Shown: positions 8,054 to 17,405, numbered from the stretch's first letter. The stretch: 35,303 nt of DNA from CAVVYA01 sp964577835 (GCA_964577835.1 CAZOBN010000031.1:1-35303), one strand, 5' to 3'. Numbers and translations: made by a program. The notes: generated by a model not told the origin, from the letters alone.

Positions 8054-8437
8054 TTATCCGGTCTTGTCGAACCTCAGGGATACGCCGTTCATGCAATAGC
8101 ACAGGCCGGTCGGCGCCGGGCCATCCTCGAAAACATGGCCGAGGTGGCCTTTGCATTGGGCGCAATGGACCTCGGTGCGGGTCATGAAAAGACTGCGGTC
8201 CGTGGTCGTCTCGACCGCGCCGTCCACCGGCTTATAGAAGCTCGGCCAGCCACTGCCGCTGTCGTATTTCGTGTCGGAGTCGAACAGCTTGGCGCCGCAG
8301 CCGGCGCAGACATAGCTGCCCTTGCCATATTCCTTGTCGAGTGGCGAGCTGCCGGCGCGCTCGGTGCCGTGCTGACGCAGCACCTGATACTGCTCCGGCG
8401 TCAGCGTCTTCCGCCAGTCCTTGTCGTCCTTTTCCAT
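8054..8437 (-). CDS. msrB: Peptide-methionine (R)-S-oxide reductase MsrB
   Basis: This enzyme reduces methionine-R-sulfoxide in proteins. The 127 residues cover the single SelR domain. Two CxxC zinc pairs are present (CAGC and CAQC), together with SGSGWPSF, GHLGHVFEDGP and the active-site region GLCYCMNGVSLRF, whose second cysteine aligns with the catalytic RYCxN cysteine. The position usually held by Arg before the tyrosine is Cys here, possibly a nearby resolving cysteine. ATG 8437 follows GGAGGCACCC, a strong ribosome-binding site. Nothing recognisable is in the 356 bp between this gene and the helicase start at 7697. Confidence 0.95.
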   Translation of the reverse strand: MEKDDKDWRKTLTPEQYQVLRQHGTERAGSSPLDKEYGKGSYVCAGCGAKLFDSDTKYDSGSGWPSFYKPVDGAVETTTDRSLFMTRTEVHCAQCKGHLGHVFEDGPAPTGLCYCMNGVSLRFDKTG

Positions 8438-8529
8438 GGGTGCCTCCTATGCCGGTTGGCTTGGAGATATGGCGTCCGGCCATAAAGTCAACCGACCCGC
8501 GGATCGATGACTGGGAAAGCAGGCTTGCG

Positions 8530-9798
8530 TCAGCCCTTTGCCGCGCCCCGCGTCCAGGCGGTGAAGGACAGCAGCGCCACGGTGACGGCAAGCAGAATGA
8601 GAGCGCTGAGCGCGAGCGACCAGTGGATGCCGATCAGGCTGCCGCCGATGCCGACGGTGACGCCGCTGAAGGCGCGCAGCCCGTGCGCCGACATGTTGTA
8701 GAGACCGATGACCCGGCCGCGTATCTGTGGTGGCGCGTGAGACTGGGTCAGGGTCTGCATCATGGCGCTGAAGCCGAGATTCAGGAAGCCGGCGGCCAAC
8801 ATGGATGCGACCGCGACCGCATAGCTGTCGGTCAGCGCGAACACCGCCATGGTGATGCACCAGATCACCACCAGCAGGAAGGCCGTGCGCGGGTTCGCGG
8901 GCAGCAGGTTCTTGCTTTCCAGCCCGACGCCCGCGATCAGCGCGCCGGCCGCGTTGGCGGCGAGCAGCACGCTGTAGTGAACGCCGGCATCGCCATGGCC
9001 GAGATCGTGGGCGAATTCGGGCATCTGGGCGGTGAAGGCATTGCCGACGATAAAGGACGAGGCGCCGGCCAGCGCCACCATGGAGACAATCACCCTATTG
9101 CCGGCGATCTGCCGCATGGTCTCGGCTACGTCGGCGAACCCGCGCACCGGCTGCTTGCGCGCGGCGGGCTCCTTGCGGAACTTCGGACCGTAGGGCGCGT
9201 TCCACAGCCATAGCGCGAGCGGCAGGTAGAACAGCGCGTTCAACAGGATTCCGGCCACGGGGCCAAAGGCGAGCAGCATGCCACCGCCGATCGCCGGGCC
9301 GAGCAGCAGGCCGAACTGGCGTGCCATCGACATCATCCGGATCGCGCTCTGCAGATGGGACGGGCCGACGATGGCGTGGACCAGAAGCTGGGCCGCCGGG
9401 CTCCACAGCACGCCGGCGAATCCATGAATGACCAGGAGCAGGGCGGCGTGCCACATCTCCAGCGAATCGGTGTAGAATAGCGCCCCCCACGCGAGCGACA
9501 CGCCGGCGAACAGCGCCATGCCGACCTGGATGATGCGCCGCGGATCGAAACGGTCGGCGAGCGCGCCCGCATAGATCGAGAAGAACAGAAAGGGCGTCCA
9601 GTGCGAGATCACGGCGAAACCGGCGAGGGCCGGCGACTGGAACTTCTGGAAGATGATCCAGTAGCTGATCAAGTGCTCGATATTGTCGGCCATCATCGCC
9701 AGCATGGTGCCGACGAGGTAGACGCGGCAATGAGGATGGCGCAGCGCGGCGAAAGACTTTTGCGAACCGGCGTCCGCACTCTGTTGTGCTTCGGTCAT
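8530..9798 (-). CDS. MFS transporter, EntS-like (MFS_3 type)
   Basis: This inner-membrane transporter of 422 residues has about 12 predicted membrane helices. The N-terminal region (FAALRHPHCRVYLVGTMLA, then a YWIIFQKF segment) and the loop GALADRFDPRR after TM2 are typical of the EntS/MFS_3 exporter group, which exports siderophores or drugs or has unknown substrates. I chose ATG 9798 (MTEAQQ) because the longer frame would open with TTG and add a non-hydrophobic 28-residue extension. The gene stands alone on the minus strand, 92 bp upstream of msrB. Substrate unknown. Confidence 0.85.
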   Translation of the reverse strand: MTEAQQSADAGSQKSFAALRHPHCRVYLVGTMLAMMADNIEHLISYWIIFQKFQSPALAGFAVISHWTPFLFFSIYAGALADRFDPRRIIQVGMALFAGVSLAWGALFYTDSLEMWHAALLLVIHGFAGVLWSPAAQLLVHAIVGPSHLQSAIRMMSMARQFGLLLGPAIGGGMLLAFGPVAGILLNALFYLPLALWLWNAPYGPKFRKEPAARKQPVRGFADVAETMRQIAGNRVIVSMVALAGASSFIVGNAFTAQMPEFAHDLGHGDAGVHYSVLLAANAAGALIAGVGLESKNLLPANPRTAFLLVVIWCITMAVFALTDSYAVAVASMLAAGFLNLGFSAMMQTLTQSHAPPQIRGRVIGLYNMSAHGLRAFSGVTVGIGGSLIGIHWSLALSALILLAVTVALLSFTAWTRGAAKG

Positions 9799-9972
9799 CT
9801 CGATGTGCGGCTGGGCAGGTAAGAAACGAGCAGGGTTCAACGCGACGATGCGTGAGTATAGCCACTTCGCTCGCCGGTCCAAGGCCGATCCAAATTCCGA
9901 TGCGCGGCACCCGCGCCCGATGTCATCCGTTTCAGTCCCCTCAGCTTATAGCTTTGTCCGGAGGTCCCACCC

Positions 9973-10791
9973 ATGAGCCATCATCCATCCCACCGCTTCG
10001 TCGTTTCCGCCGCATTCGCTCTGTCCTTCACGATCGCCGGTGATGCCGCGGCCCAAGGCAATCTGCTCGACCAGGGGCGTGATCTGCTGGGCGGCAGGTC
10101 CGGCGCGCCATCGGTAACTGCGGCGAGCGGCCTGACCAACAGCCAGGCCGAGTCCGGATTGCGCGAGGCCCTGCGGGTGGCGAGCCAGCGCACGGTGTCC
10201 CGTGTCGGCAAGCCCGACGGCTACCTGAAGGATCCCCAGGTGAAGATTCCGCTGCCCAGCTATCTCGCCAGCGCGCGCGACCTGATGGCCAAGGCGGGCA
10301 TGTCGGGCATGCTCGACGACCTGGAACTGCGCATGAACCGCGCCGCCGAGGCGGCCGCGCCGAAGGCCGCCGACATCTTCGGCAAGGCGATCTCCAGCAT
10401 GACCGTCAACGACGCGCGCGGCATCATCAGCGGACCGCAGGATGCGGCGACCCAATATTTCAAGCGCACGACGACCCAGCCGCTGACCCAAGCCTTCCGC
10501 CCGATCATGGAGCAGAGCCTGTCCCAGGCCGGCGCCACGCAGGCTTTTCAAAAGGTGTCGCAGAGCGCCGCGGCGAGCAGCGCGGGCGCCACCGGCGGCT
10601 TGGGCGGGCTCGCCGGACTGGCGGGTGTGGGCGGCGGCAGCGCCGCGCCCCAGGGCTTCGACCTCACCGATTACGCCGTCGAGAAGGCGCTGGCCGGTCT
10701 GTTCCACTACATCGGCCAGGAAGAGGCGGCGATCCGGACCAATCCGGCCGCGCGTTCGACCGAGCTGCTCAAGCAGGTGTTCGGCCGTTAA
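9973..10791 (+). CDS. DUF4197 family exported protein
   Basis: This 272-residue protein has an N-terminal signal peptide (to about GDAAAQG). It then follows the DUF4197 pattern: SGLREALRVAS with A-x-x-x-T-V-S, a DPQVKIPLP segment, an LELRMNRAAEAAAPKA segment, and DARGIISGPQDAATQYF with a TQPLTQAFRPI helix. The stretch ~195-225 is an Ala/Gly-rich linker inserted before the last family segment (LTDYAVEKALAGLFHYIGQEE). The function of the family is unknown; it is usually periplasmic or a lipoprotein. ATG 9973 follows CCGGAGG at good distance. The gene is divergent from the MFS gene. Confidence 0.88.
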   Translation: MSHHPSHRFVVSAAFALSFTIAGDAAAQGNLLDQGRDLLGGRSGAPSVTAASGLTNSQAESGLREALRVASQRTVSRVGKPDGYLKDPQVKIPLPSYLASARDLMAKAGMSGMLDDLELRMNRAAEAAAPKAADIFGKAISSMTVNDARGIISGPQDAATQYFKRTTTQPLTQAFRPIMEQSLSQAGATQAFQKVSQSAAASSAGATGGLGGLAGLAGVGGGSAAPQGFDLTDYAVEKALAGLFHYIGQEEAAIRTNPAARSTELLKQVFGR

Positions 10792-10855
10792 GGAACAGGC
10801 CGACAAACCCTTCATTATTGCGGCTTCTCCCGGGACGGCCTAAAAAACACTGCCG

Positions 10856-10873
10856 CGGCCGTGATGAACGGCC
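10856..10873 (+). terminator. Weak hairpin after the DUF4197 gene
   Basis: GGCCGT and ACGGCC pair over 6 bp around a GATGA loop, about 65 bp past the stop. No T-run follows, so this is only a possible transcript end before the strong ribosome-binding site of the next gene. Confidence 0.25.
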
Positions 10874-10921
10874 ACGCGCGCCTGACGATCCGCCATTTCT
10901 TATAATGTGTAAGGAGGCCCG

Positions 10922-12127
10922 ATGCCGGCTGACACGCAACCGAGCGCTCAACCCGCTACTGATCTGACCGACAAGTTCCTGGTCGATCCCTACATGAACT
11001 GGGCCCAGGGCGAGGGCATCCCGATCCATCTCGATTTCGGCCATGACCTGCTGGCGCTCGAAACCAAGCCATGGGACCGCTATGACGCGCGCGGCTGCTT
11101 CGCCCACTGCCACGGCCGCGGCGACTTCATGGCCAACTACGTGCTGGACGTGCCGGCTGGCGGCAGGACCCGTCCGATCAAGCATCTCTACGAGGCGTTC
11201 TTCTACACCCTGTCGGGCCATGGCTCGACAACCGTGTGGAGCCCGAACGGCGAGGCGCGCACCTTCGAGTGGGGGCCCAAGGCGGTCTTCGCCATCCCGC
11301 TCAATTGCAAATACCAGATCTTCAACGGCTCGGGCCGCGAACCCGCGCGCCTGTCGTGCACCAACGACGCGCCGCTGACGCTCAACCTCTATCACAACGT
11401 CGGATTCGTCTTCGACAACCCTTACGAATTCCCCGAGCGGATCGGCAGCGCCAAGCATTTCGACGGCGAGGGCGACCTGGTCCCCATCACGCGCGGCACG
11501 AAGGCGTCGCTCAACATCTGGGAAACCAACTTCGTCCATGACCTGACCAGCTTCAAGCTCTACGAGTTGAACGAGCGCGGCAAAGGGTCGCTCAACATCT
11601 CCTTCGTGCTGGCCGACGGCACCATGCATTCGCATTCGTCGGAAATTCCCGCCGGGCGCTACAAGAAAGCGCACCGCCATGCCGCCGGCACCCACGTCCA
11701 TGCGGCGACCGGCGAGGGCTATTCGCTGCTGTGGTACGAGGGCGATTCCGAATTCAAGGAGATCCCGTGGCGCCACGGCGTGATGTACGCGCCGCCGTTC
11801 TGGATGATGCACCAGCACTTCAACACCTGCCCGGAACCGGCGCGCTATCTCGCCTGCAGCCTGGGCAGCCGGCGCTACCCGTTCATTTCGCTGCGCAAGG
11901 TGAGCGCCGAAGGCGGCGGTTCGACCTCCATTCAGGACGGCGGACGGCAGATCGAATATCAGGATCAGGATCCACGCATCCACCGCAAATGGCTGGAAGC
12001 CATCGAGGCCAATGGGGTGAAATCCCAGATGGGCGATATCTTCGACGAAGGTGCGATCATGGCGCTCGACCCGAAGAAACTGACCGGCCCGATCAAGATG
12101 CCGCGCTCGATCGGTCCAGCCATCTAA
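10922..12127 (+). CDS. Bicupin domain protein, probable metal-dependent oxygenase
   Basis: This soluble protein of 401 residues has two cupin folds. The first (~55-150) has GHGSTTVW and PLNCKYQIFN and lacks an obvious full metal triad. The second (~235-330) has a histidine-rich KAHRHAAGTHVHA motif and a later PFWMMHQHFN, which fit an HxH...H metal site. The arrangement resembles gentisate/salicylate-type ring-cleaving dioxygenases and other bicupins, but the substrate cannot be assigned. ATG 10922 follows TAAGGAGGCCCG, a near-perfect ribosome-binding site, which implies high expression. No operon partner lies on the plus strand. GCGGT-TCG-ACCGC, a small hairpin about 70 bp past the stop, may end the transcript. 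Confidence 0.85.
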   Translation: MPADTQPSAQPATDLTDKFLVDPYMNWAQGEGIPIHLDFGHDLLALETKPWDRYDARGCFAHCHGRGDFMANYVLDVPAGGRTRPIKHLYEAFFYTLSGHGSTTVWSPNGEARTFEWGPKAVFAIPLNCKYQIFNGSGREPARLSCTNDAPLTLNLYHNVGFVFDNPYEFPERIGSAKHFDGEGDLVPITRGTKASLNIWETNFVHDLTSFKLYELNERGKGSLNISFVLADGTMHSHSSEIPAGRYKKAHRHAAGTHVHAATGEGYSLLWYEGDSEFKEIPWRHGVMYAPPFWMMHQHFNTCPEPARYLACSLGSRRYPFISLRKVSAEGGGSTSIQDGGRQIEYQDQDPRIHRKWLEAIEANGVKSQMGDIFDEGAIMALDPKKLTGPIKMPRSIGPAI

Positions 12128-12339
12128 GCCTGAGTCTTAATACCCGACCGGGAAGGTTCGGGCACTTCGCCCGCTCCCACCCGGCGGTGACTTCCAGCGG
12201 TTCGACCGCCGTCGTCTCGTATAGATGATGGGGTCGAGCTGCTCCGACAGTCGCGCGCCGAACGGTGGCTCATGCGCTCGTTCTCCGTACGGTGGATCAC
12301 GCGCATCGCCCGTTCGAGTCGGCCGAAGCGCCGCGGGCG

Positions 12340-13260
12340 TCAGCCTTGCGCCTTATCGTAGTAGCTGAGGTCGAGGTATTTCTGCGGATCGCTCAGTGAT
12401 TTTTTCGACTGGGCGTAGGCGCTGCGCATCGATAACACCGAGGCGACACCTGCGACGTTGATCTCCGCCTTGCGCGCCAGCCCGCCCTTGCCCATGGTCA
12501 GGCCGATGTAGATGGTTTCCGCGCCCTTGTCGTCGAGACCTTTGATGCGCGCTTTCAATGTTTCTTTCGCCGCAGCCTTGTCGGCGAAGATGCGGCCGTG
12601 GGCTTCGGTGATGGCGCGCACGAAGGCGAGCAGGTCGGGTTCGTTCCTCTCGGCCCAACTGCGACGCACGCCATAGACGCTACCCTGGTAGCCGCCGAGC
12701 TCGGCGGCGGCGTCCGCCAGGATGTTGTAGCCCTGCTCCTTGGCCTCCAGGTCGGTCGGCGCGCTCATTACCGCGGTGACGGCGCGGCCGTCCTTGAGCG
12801 CCGCCATCCGGTGCTCGGTGCCGCCGACCGGCAGAATGGTGTAATCGCGGTTGAGTACCAGGCCGTTGGATTCGAGGATCCGGAACAGCACGAAGGCATA
12901 GCCGGTGTTGGGCGCGTCGACCGCCACCGCCTTGCCCTTGATGTCGGAGAAGCGCTTGATTTCCGGACGGGTGACCACGCTGTTCAACCCGGAATGGACG
13001 CCCATAACGGCCACCATGTCGAACGGCTTGTCGAGCTTGGCCGGTCCCTGACCCTCGGCATAGGCGATGATGTTGTCGATCGAGGTTGTGGCGATCTGAT
13101 ACTTGTCGGCCATCATGTCCTGGATCTGGGACATGGAGCCTTCGGTGCGCGCCAGCGACACGTCGAGCCCGTGCCTGGCGAAGATGCCCTTGTCGATGGC
13201 GAGCCAACTGGGAAGATTGGCCGCGCCGCCGAAGCCGATCATGTTGAGTTTGGTCGTCAT
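12340..13260 (-). CDS. NMT1/SsuA-like substrate-binding protein lacking a signal peptide
   Basis: This 306-residue protein follows the NMT1/THI5-SsuA-TauA type II binding fold: LPSWLAIDKGIFARHGLDV near the start, IATTSIDNIIAYAEG, the SDIKGKAVAVDAPNTGYAF segment and RRSWAERNEPDLLAFVRAI. Relatives are normally periplasmic with a signal peptide. Here the fold starts within five residues of ATG 13260 and nothing upstream supplies a leader, so the protein is predicted to be cytoplasmic. The ribosome-binding site is weak. It sits 80 bp behind the ABC-2 exporter genes on the same strand; those are a different transporter class, so functional coupling is uncertain. Confidence 0.82.
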   Translation of the reverse strand: MTTKLNMIGFGGAANLPSWLAIDKGIFARHGLDVSLARTEGSMSQIQDMMADKYQIATTSIDNIIAYAEGQGPAKLDKPFDMVAVMGVHSGLNSVVTRPEIKRFSDIKGKAVAVDAPNTGYAFVLFRILESNGLVLNRDYTILPVGGTEHRMAALKDGRAVTAVMSAPTDLEAKEQGYNILADAAAELGGYQGSVYGVRRSWAERNEPDLLAFVRAITEAHGRIFADKAAAKETLKARIKGLDDKGAETIYIGLTMGKGGLARKAEINVAGVASVLSMRSAYAQSKKSLSDPQKYLDLSYYDKAQG

Positions 13261-13340
13261 TGTCGGAGGTTCCCGACCCTGTCTCGTTTATCGTTGCGCC
13301 GAATTCGTCCGCGGGTCATGCGATGTCCGATGCGAACCCG

Positions 13341-14102
13341 TCAGCTTTTCAGCCGGTAGCCCGTCTTGAAGATCCACCACACCACCGCCATGCAAACCAC
13401 AAGGAAGCAGAAGGTCATGGCGATGCTCAAGGACACGCTGACGTCCGCGACATCATAAAAGCTCCAGCGGAAGCCGCTGACCAGGTAGATCACCGGATTG
13501 AACAGCGACACCGTCTGCCAGAACGGCGGCAGCATGTGGACGGAATAGAACGTGCCGCCGAGGAAGACCAACGGCGTGATGATCAGCAGCGGCACGATCT
13601 GCAGCTTCTCGAAGCCGTCCGCCCAGATACCGATGATGAAGCCGAAAAGGCTGAAGGAGATCGCGGTCAGTACCAGGAAGCCGAGCATCCAGAAGGGATG
13701 CGCGATGCGCAGCGGCACGAAGAAGCTCGCCGTCACCATGATGATCAGGCCCAGGATGATCGACTTGCTCGCCGCAGCGCCGACATAGCCGATGACGATC
13801 TCGACATAGGAGACCGGCGCCGAAAGGAGTTCATAGATCGTGCCGGTGAATTTCGGGAAATAGATGCCGAACGATGCGTTCGCGACGCTCTGGGTCAGCA
13901 GCGACAGCATGATCAGACCGGGCACGATGAACGCCCCATAACCGATCCCGTCGATCTCTGTGATACGCGAACCGATGGCGGCGCCGAATACGACGAAGTA
14001 GAGCGAGGTCGACAGCACCGGCGACACGATGCTCTGGGCCAGCGTGCGCCAGGCCCGCGCCATCTCGAATTTATAGATCGCGGCGATCGCGCGCAGGTTC
14101 AT
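13341..14102 (-). CDS. ABC-2 type exporter permease, YadH-like
   Basis: This inner-membrane permease of 253 residues has about six helices and the ABC2_membrane signature region (FIVPGLIMLSLLTQSVANAS, then a LLSAPVSYVEIV cytoplasmic helix and TPLVFLGGTFYSVHMLP). Homologs of the YadGH type export unknown substrates. The start ATG at 14102 lies one base after the stop of the ATPase gene (TGA-C-ATG), so the two are translationally coupled subunits of one exporter. Confidence 0.9.
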   Translation of the reverse strand: MNLRAIAAIYKFEMARAWRTLAQSIVSPVLSTSLYFVVFGAAIGSRITEIDGIGYGAFIVPGLIMLSLLTQSVANASFGIYFPKFTGTIYELLSAPVSYVEIVIGYVGAAASKSIILGLIIMVTASFFVPLRIAHPFWMLGFLVLTAISFSLFGFIIGIWADGFEKLQIVPLLIITPLVFLGGTFYSVHMLPPFWQTVSLFNPVIYLVSGFRWSFYDVADVSVSLSIAMTFCFLVVCMAVVWWIFKTGYRLKS

Positions 14103-14103
14103 G

Positions 14104-15024
14104 TCACTTCCTGACCAGGCTGACGAAGATTTCCTCCAGCGAGCTCTGCGTGGTCTCGAGGTCCCTGAACCGGATCCCGGCCTCGCCGAGGTCCTTGAGC
14201 AAGGCGGTGATCCCCGTGCGCTCCGCCTGGGTATCGTAAGTATAGACCAGTTCGGTGCCGCTCGGCGCGAGGTCGAGGCGATGGCCCGCGAGCGCCGGCG
14301 GGATGGCTTCGAGCGTGTGGGCGAGATGCAGCGTCAACTGCTTCTTGCCGAGCTTCTGCATGAGATCGGTCTTGTCCTCGACCAGGACGATCTCGCCGCG
14401 GTTGATCACCCCGATGCGGTCGGCCATCTGTTCGGCTTCGTCGATATAGTGCGTGGTCAGGATCACCGTCACGCCGGAGGCGCGCAGGGCATGCACGAGC
14501 TGCCACATGCTCTGGCGCAGCTCGACGTCGACGCCGGCCGTCGGCTCGTCGAGGAACAGGATCTGCGGTTCGTGCGCGAGCGCCTTGGCGATCAGCACCC
14601 GGCGCTTCATGCCGCCGGACAAGGTCATGATCTTGTTGTTGCGCTTATCCCAAAGGGACAGGTCCTTGAGCACCTTGGCGATGTGGTCGGGGTTCGCCGG
14701 CTTGTTGAACAAGCCGCAGCTGAAATTGACAGTCGCCCACACGGTTTCGAACGCATCGGTGGTCAGTTCCTGGGGCACCAGACCGATCAGCGAGCGAGCG
14801 GCAATCGCATCGGTCACATTGTCATGGCCGTCGACCAAGACGGTCCCGGCGGTCGGATTGACGATGCCGCAGATGGCGCTGATCAGCGTCGTCTTGCCGG
14901 CGCCGTTGGGCCCGAGCAGGGCGAAAATCTCGCCCCGGCGGATATCCAGGCTGACGTTCTTGAGCGCCTGGAAGCCGGACTTATAGGTCTTGGAAAGGTT
15001 GGAGACAGCAATGATGGGCTGCAT
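14104..15024 (-). CDS. ABC-2 type exporter ATP-binding protein, YadG-like
   Basis: This 306-residue nucleotide-binding subunit has Walker A GPNGAGKTT, a Q-loop in VPQELTTDAF, the ABC signature LSGGMKRR, Walker B ILFLDEPTAGVD and the switch His in TTHYIDEAE. A C-terminal ~80-residue extension is typical of exporter ATPases. I chose ATG 15024 (MQPIIAVSNLSKTYKSG); the longer frame would start at a TTG with no support. The permease partner follows at one base. The gene starts 127 bp from the Bug gene downstream of the 16240 start and may be transcribed with it. Confidence 0.92.
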   Translation of the reverse strand: MQPIIAVSNLSKTYKSGFQALKNVSLDIRRGEIFALLGPNGAGKTTLISAICGIVNPTAGTVLVDGHDNVTDAIAARSLIGLVPQELTTDAFETVWATVNFSCGLFNKPANPDHIAKVLKDLSLWDKRNNKIMTLSGGMKRRVLIAKALAHEPQILFLDEPTAGVDVELRQSMWQLVHALRASGVTVILTTHYIDEAEQMADRIGVINRGEIVLVEDKTDLMQKLGKKQLTLHLAHTLEAIPPALAGHRLDLAPSGTELVYTYDTQAERTGITALLKDLGEAGIRFRDLETTQSSLEEIFVSLVRK

Positions 15025-15151
15025 GGCGCCGCACCATAACCGATGGGCGTGGCCCTTGGCCAATGCGAACCGTCACCTGCGGTTTCGCTACCCTTTGCGG
15101 CTTCGGCGCCGGCGAGCACAGGGCGCGCCGGCTTCTGGAATGGCGCGCTGG

Positions 15152-16240
15152 CTAGCGCCGCGATTCCTTCGCATAAGCGTCGATGAACGCCTTGGTTTCG
15201 GGCGGGACGTTGAGCGTGTTGCGCACCTGCTTGTTGGTATCCGGCCCGGCCTCGTAATCCACCTCGAAGCCCACGGATTTCAGCGCCTCGGCGGCGAACT
15301 CCCTGTCGGCGTTGAGGCGCAGCACGGCCGCGCGCAGCGCCTCGATGGCCGCCGGCGCCGTGCCGGGCGGCAGGGTGACCATACGCTGCATGGCGTTGTT
15401 CACCGAGTTCACGAACAGATAAGCCTCCCACAACTGCCCGGAGGGCATGGTGCCCTTGATCTGCTTGTAGAGCTCGTGGAACGACAGGATCGGCAAGCCC
15501 TTGACCTGCTTCGGCTCGATGATGGATTCGCCGTTGTAGCCGGTGTCATAGAACACCGGCGCGGCTTTGCCCGATCTGACGAGGGTGGGTTCGACGACAC
15601 TGAGATAGGCCGGCGGCGATTCGGCGAAGAAATTGATCTCGCCGCGCTCGAAGGCGAGCCGCGCCGGATTGTTGCTGCCGTAGCCGGTGACGTATTTGTA
15701 GGGCACGCCGAGGATGTCGAGCGTCATGCGGATGCGCAAATCCTTGGTGCTGCCCGCCGTCAAGCCGCCGGCCACTATGCCTGTCGCCTTGGCGATGTCC
15801 GTCGCGGTCTTGGTGCCGGGCGGAATGTCGGTGCGCATGAAATAGACCGTCGTGCCTGGCTGGTAGGCCACGAACTCGTAGGTCTTGAAATCGACCGGGA
15901 ACTTCTCTGGCTCGCTCACCGCCTGCCAGGCGGCGCCGGTGAGATAGCCGAGCACGGTGCCATCCTTGGGCGCGTTCCTGGCCAGGTACACGGTCCCCGT
16001 GATCCCGCCGGCACCCGGGATGTTCTGGGTAATGACGCTTGGAGTCCCCTCGATATGTCGGCCGATATATTTCGCGAACAGGCGGCCTTCGATATCGGTC
16101 GGGCCACCCGGCTCGAAGTTGATGATGACCGTGAGGCGCTTGTCCTTGTAGTGGGGTTGGCCAACGGCAGCCGAAGCGATGAAAGCGAACGTCAACGCGT
16201 AGATGCCAAGTAACGCGGAACGGATGGGCAAAGCGGACAT
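15152..16240 (-). CDS. TctC/Bug-type substrate-binding protein
   Basis: This exported protein (362 residues) has a signal peptide to about SAAVGQ. Family features are an N-terminal beta strand (LTVIINFEPGGPTDIEGR), VITQNIPGAGG and the RLAFERGEINFFAESP segment. It is more divergent than the Bug protein at 3755, with no close similarity between the two by eye. Ligand unknown, and no TctAB permease is in the window. ATG 16240 follows AGAGGGAGGCG, a strong ribosome-binding site. The gene may be co-transcribed with the ABC exporter 128 bp downstream. Confidence 0.82.
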   Translation of the reverse strand: MSALPIRSALLGIYALTFAFIASAAVGQPHYKDKRLTVIINFEPGGPTDIEGRLFAKYIGRHIEGTPSVITQNIPGAGGITGTVYLARNAPKDGTVLGYLTGAAWQAVSEPEKFPVDFKTYEFVAYQPGTTVYFMRTDIPPGTKTATDIAKATGIVAGGLTAGSTKDLRIRMTLDILGVPYKYVTGYGSNNPARLAFERGEINFFAESPPAYLSVVEPTLVRSGKAAPVFYDTGYNGESIIEPKQVKGLPILSFHELYKQIKGTMPSGQLWEAYLFVNSVNNAMQRMVTLPPGTAPAAIEALRAAVLRLNADREFAAEALKSVGFEVDYEAGPDTNKQVRNTLNVPPETKAFIDAYAKESRR

Positions 16241-16559
16241 GACACGCCTCCCTCTTTTCTAAGAGGTCCATGGGCCGTGCGTCTGAGGCCGGCCTCTATG
16301 ACCCCGTTTGCGTTTCCTGTCAGAACCTGCTCGGCGACTCCTCTGCCGATGCGCCCGAGTGTAGAGACAAAGGCGCGCGGCGGCATCCCCGAATCGGCGC
16401 GACAATTGTGTCTTCGGTAGTGACAATCGGCTGTCGCCGGGGATGGTGTTCGGCTGAAATACCCGCAGCCATCATGCGGTCTTGGCGCGCCGGGAACCAC
16501 CATGCGACTATAGCGTTTTCACCGCCTTGACTCGCCAGTCTTCACTGCACGAGGAACCC
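16241..16559. other. Gene-free divergent intergenic region
   Basis: I see no gene here. It separates the minus-strand Bug gene from the plus-strand YqaE gene and should hold both promoters. A TTGACT at about 16527 resembles a -35 element but lies too close to the YqaE start to be certain. No clear terminator or repeat was found. Confidence 0.5.
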
Positions 16560-16718
16560 ATGGACGTCGTCCGCATCCTGATCGCCATTCTTCTGCCGCC
16601 GGTCGGCGTGTTTCTGCAAGTCGGCATCGGCTTGCACTTCTGGCTCAATATCCTGCTGACTTTGCTTGGCTACATCCCCGGCATCATCCATGCGATCTGG
16701 GTCATTCTGCGGAAATGA
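16560..16718 (+). CDS. YqaE/Pmp3 family small membrane protein
   Basis: This 52-residue protein with two membrane helices is a full-length Pmp3/YqaE (UPF0057) member: DVVRILIAILLPPVGVFLQVG, a hydrophilic turn, then a second helix of LGYIPGIIHAIWVIL type. Family proteins affect membrane potential and cation or osmotic tolerance. I chose ATG 16560 (MDVVRI) because the family begins there and GAGGAA precedes it; the frame is open for 26 codons upstream, but these are not family-like. Confidence 0.93.
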   Translation: MDVVRILIAILLPPVGVFLQVGIGLHFWLNILLTLLGYIPGIIHAIWVILRK

Positions 16719-16802
16719 TTGGGCAAAGCGCTTTGACAGCGACGATTCAGTGGACGATTGACCGCTGACCTCGGCGCGCGGGTCCTGGAGTGCGCCTGCC
16801 TT

Positions 16803-17405
16803 TCAGGACAGGATCTTCATCAGCGCGACGATCACCACGATCGCTGCGATGCCGCCCCACAGCCAAAGCTTGCTGCCCGTCACGGCGGGTGGAGACGCCG
16901 CCGCCGCGGCAACCGGCTCTAGGGGGATGACGGCGGCCTCGCCGGCCGGCGCTTCGGCGGCGCGGGCGGATTCGACGCGCGCGCGAAATTCGTCGAAGAA
17001 CCGTCCGGCGAGCGCCCGAGCGGTCGAATCGATGAGCCGTCCCCCCATCTGTGCGAGCCGGCCCCCGACATCCGCCCGGACATCGTATCGCAGAAGCGTT
17101 CCGTCGCCGTCCTCCACCAGCCTGATGGCGGCACTGCCTTTGGCGAAACCGGCGGCGCCGCCGGTGCCTTCGCCGGTGATCGTGTAGCTCTCCGGCGGCG
17201 AGAGGTTCGACAATGTGACACGACCTTTGAACCGCGCCGTGACGGGACCGACTCTCAGGGTGACCGTCGCCACCATTTCCGTATCCGATACCTTGTCGAG
17301 CGTTTCGCATCCGGGAATGCACTGCTGGAGAATCGCGGGATCGTTGAGCGCCGCGTAGACCCGTTCACGTGGTGCCAATATTTTTTGTTCCGATACGAGT
17401 TCCAA
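16803..17405 (-). CDS. coxG: CoxG: membrane-anchoring/maturation protein of CO dehydrogenase
   Basis: This 200-residue protein has an SRPBCC (CoxG) domain at ~1-140: PRERVYAALNDPAILQQCIPGCE, TLRVGPVTARFKG, YTITGEGTGGAAGFAKG. An Ala/Pro linker and a C-terminal membrane helix (~176-195, LWLWGGIAAIVVIVALMKIL) follow. CoxG recruits the mature enzyme to the membrane in Oligotropha (family knowledge) and binds quinone in related systems. The start is TTG at 17405, supported by GGAGGA about 6 nt upstream; the first ATG in frame would remove family sequence. The gene is the last of the cox operon, 41 bp after the XdhC-type gene. Confidence 0.93.
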   Translation of the reverse strand: MELVSEQKILAPRERVYAALNDPAILQQCIPGCETLDKVSDTEMVATVTLRVGPVTARFKGRVTLSNLSPPESYTITGEGTGGAAGFAKGSAAIRLVEDGDGTLLRYDVRADVGGRLAQMGGRLIDSTARALAGRFFDEFRARVESARAAEAPAGEAAVIPLEPVAAAAASPPAVTGSKLWLWGGIAAIVVIVALMKILS

